In this document: one piece after another, positions 58,711 through 64,000 of the stretch
How positions within the stretch are numbered: the first letter of the stretch is position 1
Layout of the letters: each line of letters starts with the position of its first letter
Assembly (NCBI GenBank): GCA_028023455.1
Contig: JAQFVV010006335.1
Location: 2,092,412 to 2,156,411 of the forward strand
Direction: 5' to 3'
Length of the DNA stretch: 64,000 bases
From: Epiperipatus broadwayi
Lineage: Eukaryota > Onychophora > Udeonychophora > Euonychophora > Peripatidae
Made by a program: the position numbers and the translations under genes
Notes under the pieces: generated by a model
What the model was told of the DNA's origin: nothing
Databases searched by the model: none
What the model saw: only the letters and a program-made list of their open reading frames with translations

Positions 58711-59699
58711 GGTGGAAATCCTTTTTCTTTAAATATATATGATCTCTGCACTTAGTAAATAACATCAAATATTATATATGTGTATGACTTTCAATTATCT
58801 AATACAAAATAAAAAAATAAAATTTTCCCAAGTTATAGTAACCACAGATAACTTATTATAATAGAGAAATTGTCTCAAAAGCAATAAAAATAGAAAAGTC
58901 AGCCATTTGAACCTAAAAAATAGCTCCAGAAGGATATGCACATTCTTACTCTCAAACCATATAAAGTTGTTTTCTTTCAGCCACTATTATTTTTATAGAC
59001 AGTACAAGTAAATAAATAATAATGATTGTTGCTAAGGATATATAAGTATTTCATTAATTTTCTTTATTGTGATCTTATTTTAAATAACGAACAACAAATA
59101 AATGGCATACTGGGCATAATGATGTAGTTCTTTTTTGACCATTTCATAGTTAACAATTATTTTAATTAATATGTTGATTACAAAAATAAATAACTTAAAT
59201 AAATTATATTGTCTTTTTTCTGTCTTTGAAAAATATATTTAATGTTATAAAATTTAATCATAAAATGTAAAAACCATTTACAAAATTATTAAAAAAAATA
59301 TCAATATACAAACAAAATGCATTTCATAATTTCTAAATGTGAATTTGTAGATTAATCTCACTATTTCTTAATGACATACAACAGGATCTAAAATAATTAT
59401 GAACGCTGTAAATGATTTCGTGACATTCTTCCTTTATATCAAAATAAGTATGAATTTTTAACCAATATTGATTTAGAATAATTTTAACTATAATAGAAAA
59501 TTAGGTTTAATCCCTTAAAACTTTACAATCAATTTAAAATTTTGAAAAAACATTTTTTTAGTAATTAATATATATATATATATTAATGTCTCTAGTATTT
59601 AAGTTGTTTATATATATATGTTTAAGTCCATGAGTCTTATTGTTTTCCCCGATTTGCTAGCGGGCCGGATTAAGAATTAATTCTTGTGTGCCATCATTG

Positions 59700-59731
<32 letters not shown>

Positions 59732-61544
59732 CTTGATAGTTATCCTTTTAAATGTGAAGAAAGTATTGAAGTGATCAAATATTGTAGAGAATTATAAAGA
59801 AAGGAAAGAGTATGAGACAATATATATTCAAGAATGGAAACAGAAATGTATAAATTTGGTTTGGTACAGGGCTCAAAAAAGTTGGAAGGAAAATGGAAAT
59901 TAAATAAAAATTGTAAAGTATAAAAACATTTTTAGGGTTGAGGTTGGTCAATAGAGGGTGTGCTAATATGATTTGTAAATCATGTGACATTTTGAATTAA
60001 TGAACTTATTGACAAGGTTAAATTTTGAACAAAAATCAATTAGATGAAAATAAATATATGATTAAAATATATAGTTGTCTATCAAGTTGATTATGTTTAC
60101 ACATGCAATTCAATGAGAATATATATATATAAATCTGATCATTACAATATATATATATATATATATATTGTAATGATCAGATTTGTATAGTCACCAAAAG
60201 TAACCTTAGGAACCAAACATTTATTATTAATTTGCATGGCTATATGTAACATCAAGATAAACATTACCACAAACAATACAAAGTTGAACATCATTACCCA
60301 TATCCCTAAGACAATTTCCACCTGAATACCACATCTGATATTATCAAATATGCCTTTTTTCTTAAATCATACTGATGTCAGTGAGATACAAAAAAACACT
60401 TAAAGCTAAACAAGACAGAAATATGAAAAGTTAACAAACAGAAAATTGAAATAAAAGATTATATGACTAGATTTTACACATATGAACATTGCCTTTCTTA
60501 CAGATTGAAATAATAATTAATTAGTGACTAAGTAGCTTAATTATTGCTAACTTACAAACAATAAAGGAACTATAGATTTTATATGTTTTAATAACCTCCA
60601 AGATGGACATTCTATGATGATTTAAATACAAATTAATGAATAATCAAGCAGACTAAAATAGAAGTATTTAATTAACTTTATTAAAAAACAAACATTAATA
60701 GATGATCTAAATGGACTTAGAATTATGACTAACTGTATTCTTGCCACATCAGGTTTTAATATACATTAAAAGATACCTAGCACAGTAGTAGGTTATCCAA
60801 TACATGATAGTGTATTCTGTGGTAATACAGAGATGGTGTATGTCTACCTATTAAGACAATACTCAGAAATTTCATCAAATCATAGTCATAATAAATAGAA
60901 ATAAATATCTTTCCCTACAACTAGCAACAAACTTATTACCATCAAGCAGTAAATTTACCTGCACTGATAAAAATATTAAAACAACAATGAAGCATATTCA
61001 TGTATGTATCTAAGAGAAGTGACAACCTTGCTGAGCAAATATATGAATGAATGAAAATATATAAATAACTCAGAAACTTCATTTAAATATAGAAGGAATG
61101 AACAATAAATGACTTTTTAAGTAGTAAAGCCTGGAAATTAAAAAAATAGACTAGTGTAAGTAGCCACCTTATACATTTTAACAACTGCTCATATATCATT
61201 TTACTTGCCTAAATTAAAGCCTAATTGAATCATCTAATATAAATGCTTTAAAAATCACTGCTTAATTAAAGATACACCCCAGAGAGCACCCTCACACATA
61301 TTAAGAAATACATTATATAATAGTTTGAGATGTCGTAATTGAAATATATAATCCCAATCAAACACTTAATATGCTAATGTAAATAAAATTATATATATAT
61401 ATCCCTTCAAAAAAAATATAAATTAACATTATTTTTAGCATTGTTTTTTTTTTTAAAGCTATATTGTTTAAAAACCTGCTTTTTTAATGTTATTTCAAAA
61501 AACACTTTATTGGAAATATATGTTACATGAGTTAAGTAAATCAA
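58711..61544. other. AT-rich stretch without recognised genes
   Basis: No coding region supported; the minus-strand frame at 59775-59990 is Phe/Leu/Ile/Pro-rich without motif. Contents are an (AT)n tract at 59700-59730, a short G+C-rich island at 59645-59675 between AT tracts, and a perfect palindrome at 60131-60184. Confidence 0.5.
60131..60184. repeat. Perfect 54-bp palindrome
   Basis: AAATCTGATCATTACA is followed by (AT)n and then by its exact inverse TGTAATGATCAGATTT. Arms are 27 bases with no mismatch. Confidence 0.9.
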
Positions 61545-62612
61545 AGATTCCAGGTAATCTTGACACCTTTTGCTGGCATTGAAGCACTAGTTGGCTGAAT
61601 CATGGTGTAAGTGTGGGCATTTTGAAATTTCTCAAGGTGAATGTTCATGTGCTTATGAAGGAGACACTTGTGCAAGTGTCAATGAAGAGCCATTCAGGAT
61701 CTAACAATTTATCTCTTTTCTTTATATTGGTGAGTAGGTCAAGGAATTTCTGGCAGGCATTGAGATTTCCTTGTTGAAGATGAGCTTACACCTGGTAAGC
61801 CATATTGCAAATGTGAGAAAGATGGACAATCAGATGAGAGAGAAGGTGCCATTTTTGTTGGCATGCTTGATGGGTGATATATTTGGTGTGTTGCCTTTAT
61901 AGATAAGGTGCCAAATGTGTCTGAGCTAAGGGCAGGTGAGTAGTACATGCTGAATGATTTGGTAAGGTGTGAGAATCTTTTCTTGCACACCAGGAAGTGG
62001 TTAGTGGGAAGAAAGGAGAGATTCAGCTTTTCAAGTAAGTCTATGGATTGCGGTTCCAAGTACCATCTCTTGGCCTTTTTAATTAGAAGTTTGTTGTTTA
62101 TGCCAAGCTCTGCTTGAAAAGATACTTGGCTGGGATAAATTAACTAGTATTTCTCCCAAGAGGTTCTTTTCCTTTGTAACATTTGAGCCACTAGGTTTGC
62201 AAATGTTTTGATGTTGGTGCAGATACCAGTCATACACTTGCTATTGAATGGTGGAGGAGTATCTGTGGAATCATCCACAAAGATAGCAGTCATCTGACAT
62301 CTTCAGGAAGGCACTGTGCATGGCATTGAAGAATTTTTGTGTGTAGAAAGTGTTTATTGAGTGAAGACCAAGGCCGTTCAGTTTCTTGGGCCTTTGAAGT
62401 TTAGACAGGCTAATGGTGATGATTTTTCTTTTTCCAGAATAGCTTCATGCAGAAAGAATTTATGCTGGGCGCAAAACACTGTATGGGTTTGAAAACAAGC
62501 ATGTGGTATTTGATGTGAGGGAAAATGATCATATTTGCTTTTTTAAATCTTGACAATTGCAAGAGTGAAGTTTTGATTGAAATGCATGACTGATTATTTT
62601 TTTAGAAAAACA
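61545..62612 (-). mobile_element. L1/Tx1-like LINE relic (post-RT region)
   Basis: On the minus strand from about 62600: IIFPHIKYHMLVFKPIQ and LFWKKK, then ITISLSKLQRPKKLNGLGLH with SINTFYTQKFFNAMHSAF, then KRWYLEPQSIDLLEKLNLSF, then in another frame HVLLTCP.LRHIWHLIYKGN and FAIWLTRCKLIFNKE. This order (hydrophobic stretch, FLW, L..P...GGLGL, H.L..CP..R.IW, W..R.K.IFN) is typical of the region after the RT in L1- or Tx1-like LINEs. The RT active site is not in this fragment. Several frameshifts and stops are present. G+C is clearly higher than the flanks. The clade is a judgement from motifs. Confidence 0.5.
61739..62059 (-). pseudogene. LINE relic frame (longest open part)
   Basis: The 106-codon frame begins inside the relic (preceding codons LIKKAKRWYL are in frame without an ATG). 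Only its first third (EPQSIDLLEKLNLSFLPTNH, VCKKRFSHLTKSF) seems to be true coding sequence. In the second part the protein-like reading is in another frame (RHIWHLIYKGN), so the Ser/Pro-rich C-terminal part of this frame is probably a shifted reading. Confidence 0.4.
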
Positions 62613-63010
62613 AAATATTTGATCCAGGTGAGGGAGAGGGATTAAAAATATCTCTGTGCTTTTGATTAATTAGCTTTCTCTTATGTGAAAAGATGATTTA
62701 TGGAATTTAATATGTTAAAAGATGATTTTTGGAATTTAATATACAAATATATTTGCAAAATATATTGCTATGTGCAATTACTCTTAATTTATATGTATGT
62801 GGAGGCCTAACTGCACTTGAAAGATTTTTACTAAAGAGGCAAGTTTGAAGAATTTTTCAGAGCAGATAAGAGACCAGTTTGATGATTTTTTTAGCAAAAA
62901 AACTAGACCGTGTTTTTAAATTTACCTGCATATTTATACTATGTTAAACAAAAGAAATTTCGTTAAAAACATACTTTTTCTATTAATAATTTTGATCAGT
63001 TTAAATTTGT
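62613..63010. other. Unassigned stretch
   Basis: No feature recognised apart from a local duplication at about 62688-62742 (AAAAGATGATTTATGGAATT and AAAAGATGATTTTTGGAATT). Confidence 0.45.
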
Positions 63011-63013
63011 CAA

Positions 63014-63085
63014 GTGTTGATGGCCTAGTGGTTAGCATAGCTGCCTTACCAAGCAGCTGGACCAGGTTCACTTTCTGGTAAACAC
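63014..63085 (+). repeat. tRNA-derived sequence (tRNA pseudogene or SINE head)
   Basis: A tRNA cloverleaf can be drawn. The acceptor GTGTTGA pairs with TAAACAC at 6 of 7 positions. The T arm CCAGG-TTCACTT-TCTGG pairs at five positions with one G-T. The anticodon stem GCTGC/GCAGC is perfect but encloses an 8-base loop CTTACCAA instead of 7. The A box TGGCCTAGTGG (63021-63031) fits the pol III consensus; the B box GGTTCACTTTC (63065-63075) is degenerate at the normally fixed GGTTCGA. No CCA follows; a short A-rich run comes about ten bases later. Best read as a decayed tRNA or the head of a tRNA-derived SINE; if the loop is read as CT-TAC-CAA the anticodon would be TAC. Confidence 0.55.
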
Positions 63086-63089
63086 TTTG

Positions 63090-63633
63090 ACATATAAAAA
63101 AAACCTAGAATTTAATCCTGTACTTGTTTATTAATTAAGAAAATTTTCCAAATTCCAATACCTTTTGTCTACTTGAACTACCTGCAGTAATCAAATATCA
63201 ATTATCACCTTTTTACCACAAGTCCAAACCATATAAACATTCTTGTAAATATATAATAAAATGTGATTACCTTATTTTTTTCATTAATTAGATAAGGTTT
63301 CAATAATAGTTCTAAATGAACCTATGCCTATAATTTAATGTGCCTTTCATAATTTTATTAAAATATAATATTCAAAAATTTTAATTAACTAAATTTTAAA
63401 TTAATTGTTTATCGGAATTTAATAGAATCTGTCTCACATTTGAACATTACTAATTATTTATCTAATATCAACTGACTTTTTTCACCCTTTAAACACACAC
63501 ACACTTAATTTGCCCATAATAAATCTAATACAAAATTTCCTATAACAGTTTAAAAAATATTTAGATAAAAATTATCATAAAGCATATATATGTAAGCATA
63601 TATACAGCTTCAATATAAACATATATACAGCTT

Positions 63634-63707
<74 letters not shown>

Positions 63708-64000
63708 CCATAATTTCTAAGCGTTGTATATCAGTTAATGTTGCACTTTGAATTTTAAAATAACACTACTTCATTTTTGTATGATCATGAAATATTGCTT
63801 CCACACATCAAGTTTTTTTCTCATTGGCTACATGGCTTTCAATAATTCAAACACCACACCTTTCCTCTTTTGACTAAATTGTGTAATTTACTATTCTAAC
63901 TTTTCTTTGATTACTAATGCATGCAATGCTTCCCTAATGTATACATATATTGAAATTAATAATCCATTATTTTTTTCAATAAAAAAATAAAATGAAAAAA
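63090..64000. other. AT-rich window end
   Basis: No gene recognised. It contains a duplicated CATATATACAGCTTCAATAT motif (about 63597-63640) leading into the (AT)n tract at 63637-63706. Confidence 0.5.
63637..63706. repeat. (AT)n microsatellite
   Basis: About 35 AT units, the longest uninterrupted tract in the window. Confidence 0.95.

Noticed and set aside
9851-63706. (AT)n tracts considered as origins or matrix-attachment sites
   Set aside because: Composition alone does not support such a call.

Overview
The window is strongly AT-rich (about a quarter G+C by eye) and looks like intergenic or deep intronic DNA from an animal with a large, repeat-laden genome. The mix of elements suggests an invertebrate: an RTE-type LINE, a second non-LTR family, an L1/Tx1-like relic, a Penelope-like relic with a GIY-YIG domain, a Ty3/Gypsy element, and mariner, hAT-like and Tigger-like DNA elements. 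The species cannot be fixed from the sequence. No host gene could be identified; nearly all long open frames belong to mobile elements or are chance frames.

Layout. 1-1.14 kb: 3' fragment of a non-LTR element (family A). 1.2-1.9 kb: ~225-bp tandem repeats. 4.2-4.5 kb: ~90-bp tandem repeats. 5.48-6.98 kb: Tigger-like TIR element carrying a nested hAT-like MITE. 8.07-8.2 kb: foldback MITE. 8.58-9.27 kb: Penelope-like relic on the minus strand. 9.88-11.53 kb: solo LTR 1. 15.16-29.69 kb: one Ty3/Gypsy retrotransposon with unusually long LTRs (2.97 kb), decayed gag-pro-RT-RNaseH-integrase, a polypurine tract, and a second LTR-like element nested in its 3' LTR. 32.5-35.8 kb: RTE-type LINE whose ORF is interrupted by a single stop codon. 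42.0-44.76 kb: longer copy of family A. 46.47-47.15 kb: internally deleted mariner on the minus strand. 47.41-49.97 kb: solo LTR 2 with a 4-bp target duplication. 55.65-56.44 kb: 300-bp satellite-like repeats. 57.06-58.62 kb: interlocked inverted repeats. 61.5-62.6 kb: L1/Tx1-like LINE relic, minus strand. 63.01-63.09 kb: tRNA-derived sequence. Long (AT)n tracts punctuate the window and border several insertions.

The most notable pattern is a set of long LTRs (1.66, 2.56 and 2.97 kb) that share an architecture though not obvious overall sequence: the 5' end folds into a hairpin, the 3' end reads close to CCGKTACA, and each sits in an AT/TA-rich target. The nested LTR-like element also hides a GC-richer minus-strand reading frame with only two stops in about 118 codons. 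Everything was read by eye; identities, ages and families need alignment.
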